In this document: positions 1-10,720 of the stretch, one piece after another
Numbering within the stretch: the first letter of the stretch is position 1
Layout of the letters: every line of letters starts with the position of its first letter
From: Candidatus Thalassarchaeaceae archaeon
GTDB lineage: Archaea > Thermoplasmatota > Poseidoniia > Poseidoniales > Thalassarchaeaceae
DNA: 64,000 nt
Assembly: GCA_023268715.1 (NCBI GenBank)
Contig: JALRLV010000003.1
Location: 62,321 to 126,320 of the forward strand
Reading direction: 5' to 3'
The notes under the pieces: generated by a model
What the model saw: the letters and a program-made list of their open reading frames with translations, nothing else
What the model was told of the DNA's origin: nothing
Database searches by the model: none
Made by a program: the position numbers and the translations under genes

Positions 1-1
1 T

Positions 2-3000
2 ACTGCAGGCCAATCATTTACACTTTCTGGACGAGTTTTGGATGGTTTTGATGGAAATAGAAGTGTCAGTGGACCAATGGCCGTAGAAGTCTTCTTCCTA
101 AACGATTCAAGTGAAACTTTAGTGTCCAGTCATACAACAACAAACAATGGTTCCTTCTCAGTATCAGTTCCAACTGACCCATTCGGGGATGGAGTATCAA
201 GTGGTACGAAGACTGTAGTCGTGAGCGTGATTGAAGGAAGTACACCATTCTACCTTACAGGTACGGGTAATGCCTCAATTCTCGTAAAGGGTGTCACTCG
301 ATTCACAGACAGGACCCCAATAATCCAGACGGTTGTTGATCGGGGAACATCGATTACCTTCGGTGCTCGATTGACAGAATTTTCAGATAATGACCTTCCA
401 GTTGGAGACACGCAGGTCGCGGCTAAGTTCCACGATACGTGGTTGACTGAAGGAGTTACTAATGGGCAAGGATTAGTAAATTTCACATTCGATGTGCCAC
501 ATTCACACCCACTTGGATTAATTGGGGTTACACTATATTTCAATGGCTCATCAACTCTCCACTCAACAATCACTGTAATGAACCAAATTTTCGTCCGTTC
601 ACCTACCAATCTAACAATTTCATCGGTAACCGATAATCCAGTTGCGGGCGAATCATTCAATGTTAGCGGAACCTTGCTTTCCAGCAATGGTACAGGAATA
701 ATGGATAGAACAGGGGCGGCCTTACCTTCATCGCTAACATTCTCAATCGATGGCACGGATTCTGGATTCCAAGTCACGGGTGGTGTAGTGAATCCAAATG
801 GTACTTGGAGTGCTGTTATTACCCTTGGACTATCCTTCCCTAGAGGAACTCATAATATTACAGCAAGCTATACTCCAACCGTCAATTATTATGGTTCTAG
901 TAGTGATACAGGTACTTTTGACAGTAGAGGTTACTCCCTAATTTCAATCCTAGACCCCGCTGACCTAGATCCAGATAGAAGAGTGGTTAGAGGCGATGAT
1001 GTAAGTGTTAATCTTTCAATCATAGATAATGCTGGTCAGTTGGTCGAAAATGCCGAGATAGATATCCTAGTTGATGGTTCATTCATCCAATCTGTAACAA
1101 CGGATTCAACTGGAAGAGCAACGTTGGTCATTCCGGTTGACTCACAAAGAATCCAAGGCTCTATGTTAATTTCAGCAGAATTCCCTGGAATAAATGGAAC
1201 TACAGGATTGATAGGTGATTCCACTTGGTCTAGAGTAATTGTTCTGGCCCCAACTGTAATCGAATTCATTGAATTAACTGGGTCTATGGTCGCGGGAGAG
1301 AACATTACGTTCACTGGAACACTTCTGGATGAACACGGCCAATTATTGACCGACAACGGCCTAATTTCAGGTGGAGTAATCCATATTTGGATTGATGGAA
1401 TTGATGTTGGGTCAGCCTACACAACAGTTTCTAATGCTTCCACTGGGCAATGGAGAGTTACCTATGATTTACCATTAGACATGGATTACGGCGCTCATAC
1501 AGTTACAGCAAAATTCCTTGGAGGGTTTACTTGGGTTGACCCTATGGGTCAAGGAGATTCCTTGAACCCTGAATATTACCTGCCTTCTGCTACTACAATC
1601 GGATTCAACGTCACTCAAACATCTCAAGTCGTCCTTACGACTCCGCCTGGCGAGGTGGATAGGAACGAACTACTCCTGATAGAGGGTATGCTTACCGATG
1701 GAGCTGGTCGTACACTAGGAGATAGATATCTAGAAGTCACTATGAATGGCCAATTCTTAACTGGCCTACAAGTAGAGAACAATGGCACATTCAGCGTATA
1801 TCTCCCAATCCCTCCAGACATGCCCCTAGGGCCTCGTTTGGTGAAGATAATTTTCCAAGGTGAAGAGTTCATACTACCTTCTAACTCAACCACAGTATTC
1901 ACAGTATACGCACCGACCATCATTTCGATAGACCCTCCAAGTGCCTATGCCGTAGGGGATGAAATGAGGCTAACGGGAACCGTTAGGGATAATCTTCCAG
2001 ATGGAGGGTTGGCAAACCATTCACTTGAGATTTTCATTGACGGAACTTTAGTGGGCATCACAACAAGCCGTGAAGATGGAGATTGGTCTTTCAATTGGGT
2101 AGTCTCTGACTTCTTGGACATCGGCTTCCATACAATAACAGTAACCGCACCTGCACAAGGCTACTACAGGCCAGGAAGTATAGATGCCAATCTAACGATT
2201 GCTTATCACACTGCGATTAATCTGCAGGTAGATGATGTGTCGGTTACTAGAGGCGAACAATGGAACTTTACAGGTCGATTATTTGACTCAGATACCGCAG
2301 GGGCACCAGGTCTTTCAGGCCGAGAAATTATAATTTCACTTGATGGCGCAGAGATTGACCGAATTACAACTGGCAATGACGGAGTTTTCGAATTCGATTA
2401 TTCAATTGGCTACCTAGTTGCTAGAGGTGGACATGATGTTAGGTTCACCTTTGAGGGCCAAACATTCTACCTTCCAGTTGAGTATAACATGACGGTTTAT
2501 GCAAAGGCAGATATCCAGATCGAAGTTCTTTGGGAGACTGATTTGATAATTCGTTCAGATGAATCAAAGGAGATTAAACTGGTTGGAAGAATTGTCGAAG
2601 TCGGCGGAGAAAGCAATGTGATTGAGGGTATGGAAGTGGTCTTGCTATGGGACGGTTTAGCAGAACCTTCAATCCTAGTTTGGGACGAATCTACAGGCCA
2701 CTTCGAACTAATATCTCCGGCTCGCTCAACAATGCCTCCTGGGGAATTGTCACTTACAATATCCGCCCTAACTGATGCAGATAGATTCCTGAACGGAGTC
2801 GATATTGAGCATATAGTCAACATCCGAGTTCCTGTGACATTTACATTCACACCGGATAGCCATCATATCAAGGAAAACCAAAGGAGAATAAATGGTACCG
2901 TAACAGTCACGGCAAACGATACGGGGCTTCCCGTTGAAGGAATTTCCATTGTCGCTAGACTGGTCAACCAATCCGTGATACATTTCCAAAATGTCAAACT

Positions 3001-3661
3001 AACCGACTCAAATGGCATAATGGATTATGATTTCACGATACAAAATCAACCAGCATTTTATGACAAGAATAAATGGGGAGAATTATTTCTACAATTCCAA
3101 ACCGATTCTCAATTAATCAATCCAAATGACCGTTTGTGGTTGAACAATGATTATTCTGGTATCGAGATGACTTACGAAGATCCTGCACCTCTCTTTACAT
3201 TCTGGCAAATTCTTGCTTTAATTGGGATAATCTTGATTTTAGGGACTCTCGTTGGATTAGGGTTGTCCCTAAGAAGACGTAGATTAGCGACTCTCGATGA
3301 AATGGCTGGAATTTTCAGTTATACGGCTGAGTTACTAGCTGCTGGAGACGAAATCCGAGAGGCCATATTCACTTGTTATGAGAGCCTTTGCAACATACTA
3401 ATGAGAAATGGGTTCCTTCGTCGAGACTTTGAAACTGTAAGGGAATTTGAAATGGCAATCAGAAAGGCCCTGCCAATTAGTGAAGAAGCTCTTGTGGCAT
3501 TAGACCGAATTTTCGAAGAGGCCAGATATTCATCTCACAAGTTAGGTGATGGTCATAGACAAAACGCTCAGCATGCCCTATCGATGGTATTGCAAGAAAT
3601 TGATGGATTACAAGACGTACCTGAGAGAGATTCATTCGATCTCAGTGAAGCAGTCGCCTAA
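2..3661 (+). CDS. Giant Ig-repeat surface protein with C-terminal membrane anchor and DUF4129-like cytoplasmic tail (5' truncated by window)
   Basis: The reading frame is open to the window edge, and the first residues already belong to a repeat, so the real start lies upstream. About 1,219 residues are present. Most are beta-rich repeats of about 105-115 residues; each opens with a V/A-G-E/D phrase followed by an F-x-x-x-G-T/R-L strand (near window positions 640, 1290, 1650, 1940, 2240). These resemble bacterial/archaeal Ig-like (Big-type) domains. Near the C terminus one hydrophobic helix (about 3199-3265) precedes an RRRR stop-transfer cluster. A helical domain of about 110 residues follows, ending in an R-E-F-E...F-E-E-A-R-Y-S pattern typical of DUF4129. 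The repeats should lie outside the cell and the tail inside. DUF4129 proteins often go with transglutaminase/MoxR/DUF58 loci, so the unseen upstream genes would be informative. The function is not known. It ends directly against the convergent next gene. Confidence 0.8.
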   Translation, partial: TAGQSFTLSGRVLDGFDGNRSVSGPMAVEVFFLNDSSETLVSSHTTTNNGSFSVSVPTDPFGDGVSSGTKTVVVSVIEGSTPFYLTGTGNASILVKGVTRFTDRTPIIQTVVDRGTSITFGARLTEFSDNDLPVGDTQVAAKFHDTWLTEGVTNGQGLVNFTFDVPHSHPLGLIGVTLYFNGSSTLHSTITVMNQIFVRSPTNLTISSVTDNPVAGESFNVSGTLLSSNGTGIMDRTGAALPSSLTFSIDGTDSGFQVTGGVVNPNGTWSAVITLGLSFPRGTHNITASYTPTVNYYGSSSDTGTFDSRGYSLISILDPADLDPDRRVVRGDDVSVNLSIIDNAGQLVENAEIDILVDGSFIQSVTTDSTGRATLVIPVDSQRIQGSMLISAEFPGINGTTGLIGDSTWSRVIVLAPTVIEFIELTGSMVAGENITFTGTLLDEHGQLLTDNGLISGGVIHIWIDGIDVGSAYTTVSNASTGQWRVTYDLPLDMDYGAHTVTAKFLGGFTWVDPMGQGDSLNPEYYLPSATTIGFNVTQTSQVVLTTPPGEVDRNELLLIEGMLTDGAGRTLGDRYLEVTMNGQFLTGLQVENNGTFSVYLPIPPDMPLGPRLVKIIFQGEEFILPSNSTTVFTVYAPTIISIDPPSAYAVGDEMRLTGTVRDNLPDGGLANHSLEIFIDGTLVGITTSREDGDWSFNWVVSDFLDIGFHTITVTAPAQGYYRPGSIDANLTIAYHTAINLQVDDVSVTRGEQWNFTGRLFDSDTAGAPGLSGREIIISLDGAEIDRITTGNDGVFEFDYSIGYLVARGGHDVRFTFEGQTFYLPVEYNMTVYAKADIQIEVLWETDLIIRSDESKEIKLVGRIVEVGGESNVIEGMEVVLLWDGLAEPSILVWDESTGHFELISPARSTMPPGELSLTISALTDADRFLNGVDIEHIVNIRVPVTFTFTPDSHHIKENQRRINGTVTVTANDTGLPVEGISIVARLVNQSVIHFQNVKLTDSNGIMDYDFTIQNQPAFYDKNKWGELFLQFQTDSQLINPNDRLWLNNDYSGIEMTYEDPAPLFTFWQILALIGIILILGTLVGLGLSLRRRRLATLDEMAGIFSYTAELLAAGDEIREAIFTCYESLCNILMRNGFLRRDFETVREFEMAIRKALPISEEALVALDRIFEEARYSSHKLGDGHRQNAQHALSMVLQEIDGLQDVPERDSFDLSEAVA

Positions 3662-4123
3662 TCAATCAAAATTCAGATGTAGAATTCCATCTGAAATAAT
3701 TGCCGACTCAACATCCATTGACGCTGGAACTGAAAGAGTGCGTATCATCCCTCCGAAGCGTTCAGGAGCAATCACCCGGACTAATCTTCTACTGTCGTCT
3801 ATTGACGTAATTACCGAAAGTTCAGCCAGCGAGTCGATATCTAAATGGATGTCAAATCCTGCTTTTGCCGCCTCTCTATCTAATTCATCAAAGGCAACAC
3901 TATGTGAATTCAACGACCTAGAATGTGTCTTTGACTCATCTATTCTACCAGAAAAATGTGTCAATACCTCGTTATGATTATTTTTTGCCGATTCAAGATG
4001 TGGGAGGTCTGCCAAAAACCGTTGATGCATGGTTTCAGCGTCCATATCCAATCCTCTATCCAGATTGTCATCTGGTTCTCCATCAAGGGTCTCGGAACCT
4101 ACAACTTCGACCTTCCGCCACAT
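3662..4123 (-). CDS. Small acidic protein with a possible HSP20/alpha-crystallin-like C terminus
   Basis: The protein has about 153 residues, counted from the ATG at 4123; a TTG two codons earlier is possible. The first 80 residues are charged and histidine-rich, with no signal peptide or membrane segment. The last 60 show alternating strands ending in an S-D-G-I-L-H-L-N-F pattern. That resembles the final strands of small heat-shock (HSP20) folds, where a D-G-V-L-x-L motif is common. The resemblance is weak and the N-terminal half matches nothing I recognise. Its stop codon abuts the stop of the convergent surface-protein gene. It could form a transcription unit with the helicase upstream (about 50 bp gap). 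Confidence 0.6.
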   Translation of the reverse strand: MWRKVEVVGSETLDGEPDDNLDRGLDMDAETMHQRFLADLPHLESAKNNHNEVLTHFSGRIDESKTHSRSLNSHSVAFDELDREAAKAGFDIHLDIDSLAELSVITSIDDSRRLVRVIAPERFGGMIRTLSVPASMDVESAIISDGILHLNFD

Positions 4124-4175
4124 AGTCAACCAACCATCCGAAGAATCCGACTTTCATGAATCCATTGACTAAATC

Positions 4176-6194
4176 TCACTCTATAGCCGGTTCCGGGAAG
4201 CGTTGAAAAAACCTCTTGGCAAGACGACCAGTTCTCTCGGCGTCTTGGCTTCTCATCACCATTAGGTTTGTAGGAATACAAAATCTGTATGGTTTTTCTC
4301 GAATTCGTTTTTCTAGGATCACTACAAGTGCTCTATCCTCGGCTTTCCTTATCGGCCGCCCAATCGCTTGTAGAACGCTATTGACCGCTGGTTGATGGCT
4401 AGAGTATCTTCTTGCAGCGTTCATTCCAAATTTATCTTGACAATAGTCTGTCAATGCTTTCTGTCGTGCACTTGGCGGAGGCACAGGGAGTCCAATGCAA
4501 ATTACTGCATCTAGTATATTTTCAGGATAATCAACACCTTCTGCCAACTTACCTGAAAGCACTCCACACAGCATGATTCTGTCATTCGTTCTACGTTTAC
4601 GATATAGATTCTCAACCATCTCCCCGACTTGCCGCTTACTCATTCGGGAATTCTCCTTCTCTATCTGGATGCCCCAAGGAATCCAGCGGTAATCGTCCAA
4701 TACCATATCCAACATTGCATAACTTTGCGCAAATAACGCAACATGCCCCGGCGTATTGCGTAAAACCTCTATAACATGGTCACGAATGTTATTCGTATTG
4801 GTTTCTCCACGTTCGGTATATCTTGAAGTGGTATTTTGGGCAACTAAAACCGGCCTTCTTTCCGACAGGAATGGTGAATCATAGTCCTTAGCGAAAACTT
4901 TCCTTTCTTCGGTTTCCGGTAGCCGCAACAAATCTCTATACATTTCAGCCGGAAACAATGTTCCTGACATTAGTATAGAACCGCGGCAAGAAGCGAAGAG
5001 AGGTCCGGAAACTACCCCTGGATCGAGAAGAAATGATCTGACTCTAGGCTCATCAAGCAATTTGTCAAAAACCAATACAAGGGCCGAAGAGCCTTCATAT
5101 TGTCCACAGGTGGTAATGAAGGCGGCTAACCTTTCGCTGCTAGTTTCTCTTTCATCATCGCCTTCATTTTCTAAATCTACACGAACTGAGTATAATTGTG
5201 CTACTAGTCTATGAAGGCTAGAAAATCTTCCCTTTGGGCTTTCTTCTAGTGAATCATCAAGGATAGTTTCCATCTCTTCTAGTAGATTTTTAGTCTCTAT
5301 TTGCATATCTTCCTCATCTGATCGAACTAATTCTTTTTCCCTTGCAGAGAACCAAGTAGGCATCTGAGACTGAAGTCGTTTTAGTGATCTCTCAGCCCAT
5401 TCCATTTCGTCCAATTCTACATCTTCTCCCTTTGACGCCGCCAATTCAATGGCTGTTTCTAGGTGTTCTTGTACCTCAAATCGTGCATCTCTAAAGGTGT
5501 TGGAGATTATTCGACGTTCCATACCATTACGAACTCTATCTGGCAAGTTATGTGCCTCATCAACAATTAGAATAGTGTTTTCAATATCTACTCCCATAGA
5601 GGCTAACGATGCCTCTCTAACACTATCGATGAAAACGTGATTGTAATCACAAACCAAAATGTCACAATTTTTCACGGTCTCTCTAGCTGTTGCCCAAGGG
5701 CATAGATTTACTCGTCTACTATTCTGAATTAAATCATCAACGTGAGTAGGCCTTCGCAGAATGTTCGCTTGCATATCAGCCCTCAATTCATCTCTCATCG
5801 AGCCGTCCAGATCATCTTCGCAGTCGCATTTTCCATTCATTCTATCGACATTGCGACACATTCCTTCACGGCCGATTAGATCTACCAATCTTATCGAAGG
5901 CTCGGTTGTACCAAGTTTCTGGTTAATTTTCTGAACAGTGTCCACAACTATCCTATGCTGCGATTGACGACCTGTTAGGAATAATATTTTCAGATTGTCT
6001 GAAGAAGATCTCACTACGTTAATCGCACTGGCTAATGAGGCAGCGGTTTTCCCTATTCCAGTGGGGGCTGAAGCCAGCAAAGTCCCCTCGCACAATAGAG
6101 CTTCAATCCCATCGGTAATCATGTCCGACTGAGATTCTCTTACTTCGGGGTGAGCAAAGTACCTCGCCGGAGATTCGCCTACCATTGCGGTCAT
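4176..6194 (-). CDS. XPD/Rad3-family (DEAD_2) superfamily 2 DNA helicase
   Basis: The 672-residue protein has a Q-like N-terminal region and Walker A APTGIGKT at residues 43-50. Cysteines at about 113, 123, 125 and 165 lie between motif I and motif II, where XPD-family helicases bind a 4Fe-4S cluster. Motif II DEAH is at 212-215. The C-terminal half carries an LFAQSYAML-type motif IV region, a G-V-L-S-G-K-L-A-E-G-V-D-Y motif V and motif VI QAIGRPIR. XPD relatives unwind DNA 5'-3' in repair. The first cysteine pair is C-x-C rather than C-x2-C, a small departure. The start is supported by an AGGTGGG Shine-Dalgarno-like element just upstream of the ATG at 6194. A DinG-like helicase is the main alternative. 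Confidence 0.85.
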   Translation of the reverse strand: MTAMVGESPARYFAHPEVRESQSDMITDGIEALLCEGTLLASAPTGIGKTAASLASAINVVRSSSDNLKILFLTGRQSQHRIVVDTVQKINQKLGTTEPSIRLVDLIGREGMCRNVDRMNGKCDCEDDLDGSMRDELRADMQANILRRPTHVDDLIQNSRRVNLCPWATARETVKNCDILVCDYNHVFIDSVREASLASMGVDIENTILIVDEAHNLPDRVRNGMERRIISNTFRDARFEVQEHLETAIELAASKGEDVELDEMEWAERSLKRLQSQMPTWFSAREKELVRSDEEDMQIETKNLLEEMETILDDSLEESPKGRFSSLHRLVAQLYSVRVDLENEGDDERETSSERLAAFITTCGQYEGSSALVLVFDKLLDEPRVRSFLLDPGVVSGPLFASCRGSILMSGTLFPAEMYRDLLRLPETEERKVFAKDYDSPFLSERRPVLVAQNTTSRYTERGETNTNNIRDHVIEVLRNTPGHVALFAQSYAMLDMVLDDYRWIPWGIQIEKENSRMSKRQVGEMVENLYRKRRTNDRIMLCGVLSGKLAEGVDYPENILDAVICIGLPVPPPSARQKALTDYCQDKFGMNAARRYSSHQPAVNSVLQAIGRPIRKAEDRALVVILEKRIREKPYRFCIPTNLMVMRSQDAERTGRLAKRFFQRFPEPAIE

Positions 6195-6620
6195 GGTTTC
6201 CCACCTGCTGATAGACCGCCCAAGAAGATTGGCTCTATCTAAGGTGTAATTTGTACTAAATCAAATCAAAAAGATTCGGTGAATTTGAAGATTAAACCAA
6301 TTAACCAAGGAAGGTAAAGCCCCATGAATCTGTATGAGTTTAGGTGTGTCCCGCCCGATTCGGGCGGGACGGTGTGTGTTGAGATTCAATTTTCACGATT
6401 TTCTAGATCGTGATGTCTGGAACGTGTTGAAAGGTCAGGCCGCTCCTGTCGAGGGGCATCAGAAGGCGAGTAACCCACTGCGTTGGATAGTTTCGCCCTC
6501 TTTCGAAGACCATTGAATCCTACAGTAAGGATTGCTCGAGTAGAAGTGTGTGCGGAGGGGCGACTTTGCCGCCCCCCCGCGGAGTTTGAGTGCATCCCAT
6601 TCTCACCCATGTCTCTCACC
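6195..6620. other. 426-bp gene-free region with a cluster of hairpins; candidate structured RNA
   Basis: No convincing ORF covers this stretch between the helicase start and the stop of the ribbon-helix-helix gene, although neighbouring gaps are mostly under 150 bp. It contains a perfect 11-bp inverted repeat with a 1-nt centre (6348-6370). It also has a 7-bp stem (6393-6399 with 6407-6413), a 6-bp stem (6516-6521 with 6528-6533), a 6-bp GC stem (6557-6562 with 6570-6575) flanked by GCGG/CCGC, and a long-range GGTC/GACC pairing (6433-6436 with 6508-6511). I looked for RNase P and SRP signature sequences and did not find them. The strand is unknown. Some hairpins could be terminators for the regulator gene reading in from the right. 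Confidence 0.45.
6348..6370. repeat. Perfect GC-rich 23-bp inverted repeat (11-bp arms)
   Basis: GTCCCGCCCGA and its exact reverse complement are separated by one T. This is the most stable hairpin of the 6.2-6.6 kb noncoding region. It could be a terminator, part of a structured RNA, or a protein-binding palindrome. The two arms are flanked by related GGTGTGT words. Confidence 0.8.
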
Positions 6621-6986
6621 TTATTGTTCAGTCGATTCGTCAAATCGAGCACGTAGCTCTTCCAGGCGCTTACTTAGCACCGCATCGACTGTAGCATCGT
6701 CAGTAGAGGAGCGCGCTATGTGTTCGCGTGCTGCATATCTTAGGACTACATCCGGTTGTTCTCCATGTATTCGACAAAAGTCGTCCAGGCGAACACTCAG
6801 GTCAGGGCCTAATTCTACCTCGATACGGGTGCCGGAAGGAAAAGCAGGTGTCGCCAAGTGCTTCCTGATTGCTTCTCGAATAACATCAGACTTGTTTCTC
6901 ATCCCATCGAATCCAACCCTGCGCTCAAGTTCGAGCAAGTAGTCTTCTGGAATTCTTAACGAAATCATAGGGCTTTGGCCTGACAC
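6621..6986 (-). CDS. Ribbon-helix-helix (CopG/NikR-like) DNA-binding protein with two tandem RHH units
   Basis: The protein has 121 residues. Residues about 6-45 form a classical RHH unit: a strand (MISLRIP), a helix, the turn, then N-K-S-D-V-I-R-E-A-I-R-K-H-L, as in CopG/MetJ/Arc regulators. Residues about 53-92 repeat the pattern (R-I-E-V-E-L strand, then R-L-D-D-F-C...P-D-V-V-L-R-Y-A-A-R-E-H-I), so two RHH halves may lie on one chain and fold as an intramolecular pair. The last 30 residues are a charged helix. The gene is probably a transcriptional regulator; its target is unknown. It is divergent from the HD-domain gene across 185 bp and may control itself or that gene. Confidence 0.75.
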   Translation of the reverse strand: MSGQSPMISLRIPEDYLLELERRVGFDGMRNKSDVIREAIRKHLATPAFPSGTRIEVELGPDLSVRLDDFCRIHGEQPDVVLRYAAREHIARSSTDDATVDAVLSKRLEELRARFDESTEQ

Positions 6987-7171
6987 TCCACCTTCCTCCT
7001 AAGCCTGTGAGAAAGCCTTAGGGTATTAAACGTATTGCAAATGTAATACAAATGAAAGACAAATAGTAAAAAATAATACCAATATTGTCCAATTCACCCA
7101 GTCTTTGACCATCCATCCGTCGCAGTTCAGTTGAAGGGGGGTGGTTATCTCGGAATCTTGCAGGGTGTGTC

Positions 7172-8488
7172 ATGAAGGTCATCAACGACACGATACATGG
7201 GCAAATTTCTCTTGATGGAGTCAGGGAAGAATTGCTTTCTACTCCAGAGATGAACAAACTAAGCCACATCAAACAATTGGGCCTTGCCCATCTTGTATTT
7301 CCGGGAGCTCACCATACCCGTTTCGAACATTCGCTTGGTGTCTCACACGTAGGTGGAATGATGGCGGATGCAATGTCCTTAGATGAATCTGAGAAGACCT
7401 TGATACAGGTTGCGGGTATGTTACACGATGTCGGTCATGGACCATATTCTCACACCCTTGAACATATTTTGCACGAGAGAGGGGGACTTGATCACATGTC
7501 AATTACCGAAGGAATAATTCTTGGGGAATACGATGTTTTACGAGAAGGCGAAGAGTCTAGTATCGAAAATAGAAAAAGAATCCCTGATATTCTAGAATCA
7601 TACAATATTGAACCCGAAGATGTTGCAAGTTTAATCCGAGGTCCAGATGCAAAGGGCTCCGAGAGAACCCTACTATCCTGGACCGATGGCAAGGAAGACT
7701 TGGTGACAGAGGACAAAACCCTCGGTCACTTGGTCCACGGTCCGATAGATTGCGATCAAATGGATTACCTACTGCGAGATTCGCATTTTACAGGAGTAAA
7801 GCATGGAATCGTGGATCATCATCGATTGATTTCGTGTCTAAGAAGACACGGAGGGGACGTAGCCGTAGAAGAAGGCGGACTTGCCTCTCTTGAAGGAATG
7901 TTACTTGCTAGAGGTTTGATGTATAGTGCGGTGTATTTCCACCGTGTAACAAGAGTCACGGAAGTTATGCTTAGTAGAGCCGTGGAGCGTTCAGAGGAAT
8001 CGCTACCAGAACCAAAAGATATGCAGAGAAGTGTCGATGCAGAGATTTGGCAGACACTGTACGAGGCGGGTGATTACTCCAGAGATATGATGCGACGACT
8101 AAAATATCGTCAGATGCTTAAGGTTGCCACCAGTAGAAGACAGGGTGATTTATCCGAATCTCAAATTGAACGATTAGTCGAAATCGCCAATAGTTCGAAG
8201 AAGAGAAGGGAAGTTGAGGATGATTTAGCGCACAGAGCAGGCCTCGAACCCGGATATGTTGCAATAGATGTGCCCAGCGTCAAACTCTTGTTATCGGAGC
8301 CTAGAATGGATGCAGTTGATATTCGAATTATTGGAGATGATGGTAAGACTCGAAAGATGAGTGAGCACACCCCAATCGCTGATGCCGTAAAAAAGAGACA
8401 AGTTAGTCAAGCTGTGGTATACGTGATGACTCTCTCAGGCTATGAGAAATCTGTTGCAGAATTGGCTGAAAGAAATCTCTTTGGTTAA
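7172..8488 (+). CDS. HD-domain phosphohydrolase, dGTPase/SAMHD1-like
   Basis: The protein has 438 residues. The N-terminal half carries the HD signature: H53 in HTRFEHSLGV, H85-D86 in GMLHDVGHGP, and a downstream Asp in D-C-D-Q-M-D-Y-L-L-R-D. This layout matches COG1078-type HD hydrolases, the group that includes SAMHD1-like dNTP triphosphohydrolases and archaeal homologues. The C-terminal half is helical and matches the usual length of the family. A role in dNTP or nucleotide hydrolysis is inferred; the substrate is not shown. The ATG at 7172 has AGGGTG five bases upstream, and a hairpin follows the stop codon. Confidence 0.85.
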   Translation: MKVINDTIHGQISLDGVREELLSTPEMNKLSHIKQLGLAHLVFPGAHHTRFEHSLGVSHVGGMMADAMSLDESEKTLIQVAGMLHDVGHGPYSHTLEHILHERGGLDHMSITEGIILGEYDVLREGEESSIENRKRIPDILESYNIEPEDVASLIRGPDAKGSERTLLSWTDGKEDLVTEDKTLGHLVHGPIDCDQMDYLLRDSHFTGVKHGIVDHHRLISCLRRHGGDVAVEEGGLASLEGMLLARGLMYSAVYFHRVTRVTEVMLSRAVERSEESLPEPKDMQRSVDAEIWQTLYEAGDYSRDMMRRLKYRQMLKVATSRRQGDLSESQIERLVEIANSSKKRREVEDDLAHRAGLEPGYVAIDVPSVKLLLSEPRMDAVDIRIIGDDGKTRKMSEHTPIADAVKKRQVSQAVVYVMTLSGYEKSVAELAERNLFG

Positions 8489-8495
8489 TTTCAGA

Positions 8496-8514
8496 ACTGC
8501 CCCTCCGGGGCAGT
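8496..8514 (+). terminator. Hairpin terminator candidate after HD-domain gene
   Basis: ACTGCCCC, a TCC loop and GGGGCAGT form a perfect 8-bp stem, 8 bp after the HD gene's stop codon. It has no long T run. The glutamate dehydrogenase promoter seems to start just beyond it. Confidence 0.5.
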
Positions 8515-8518
8515 CTGA

Positions 8519-9970
<1,452 letters not shown>

Positions 9971-9973
9971 AAA

Positions 9974-10720
9974 TTAGATACTTTCTTCATGCATAGAGGA
10001 AAGGAATCTTTGTAGTCGCTCAGTCTTTGGCTGGTTGATTATGGAAGATGGACCTTCTTCGGCTACCTTACCCTGATCCAAATAGACAATTCTGTCAGCA
10101 ACATCCCTAGCGAAATTAATTTCGTGAGTGACAATAACCATCGTCATCCCCTCATCAGCTAACCCACGAATAGTCTGCAGAACAGAACCGATTAACTCTG
10201 GGTCCAGTGCGCTTGTAGGTTCATCAAATAAGATGACTTCTGGCTTCATTGCTAAAGCTCTGGCAATCGCAACGCGTTGCTTCTGTCCGCCTGACAGATT
10301 ACCGGGATAGGCATCTATTCTGTCTAGCATATCTACTCTATCTAGCACCTCTAAAGCTACTTCTTCTGCCTCCGCTTTGCTCATTCCGCGAACGTGCCGT
10401 AAACCCAGAGTTACATTGTCCAATACTTTCAAGTGAGAAAATAATTCGAATGACTGGAATACCATTCCTATTCTACTTCTCACATCGTTTACATTTGCAA
10501 TAGGTGTGTTAACCTGGTCCCCTCTTAGCTCGATTACTCCATCAGTGGGCTCAATCAATCTGTTTATACATCGAAGAACAGTAGATTTTCCTGAACCCGA
10601 AGATCCAATAATCGCTACTGACTCACCCTCATGAACATCGAAGTCGACTCCTCTTACTGCATGAACTCCTCCGGGATAGATCTTGTGTAAATCACGGATT
10701 GAGAGAACTACATCATCCAT
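9974..10720 (-). CDS. Amino-acid ABC transporter ATP-binding protein (GlnQ/HisP type)
   Basis: The 248-residue ATPase contains Walker A GSSGSGKST (residues 39-47), a Q-loop, signature LSGGQKQRVAIARAL, Walker B VILFDEPTSALDP and the switch His in VTHEINFARDVADR. This is the polar-amino-acid uptake (PAAT) class. The ATG directly follows the TGA of the permease gene, so both are one transcription unit. The protein should couple ATP hydrolysis to that permease at the inner face of the membrane. No substrate-binding protein gene is nearby. Confidence 0.93.
   Translation of the reverse strand: MDDVVLSIRDLHKIYPGGVHAVRGVDFDVHEGESVAIIGSSGSGKSTVLRCINRLIEPTDGVIELRGDQVNTPIANVNDVRSRIGMVFQSFELFSHLKVLDNVTLGLRHVRGMSKAEAEEVALEVLDRVDMLDRIDAYPGNLSGGQKQRVAIARALAMKPEVILFDEPTSALDPELIGSVLQTIRGLADEGMTMVIVTHEINFARDVADRIVYLDQGKVAEEGPSSIINQPKTERLQRFLSSMHEESI

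Noticed and set aside
6348-6370. CRISPR-like repeat
   Set aside because: Single palindrome; no regularly spaced copies anywhere in the window.
6340-6600. RNase P or SRP RNA
   Set aside because: The conserved sequence blocks of either RNA were not found when read on both strands; kept only as unspecified structured region.
6386-6652. 88-residue reverse frame across the noncoding region
   Set aside because: No ribosome site, no family-like motif, runs through the hairpins and overlaps the ribbon-helix-helix gene.
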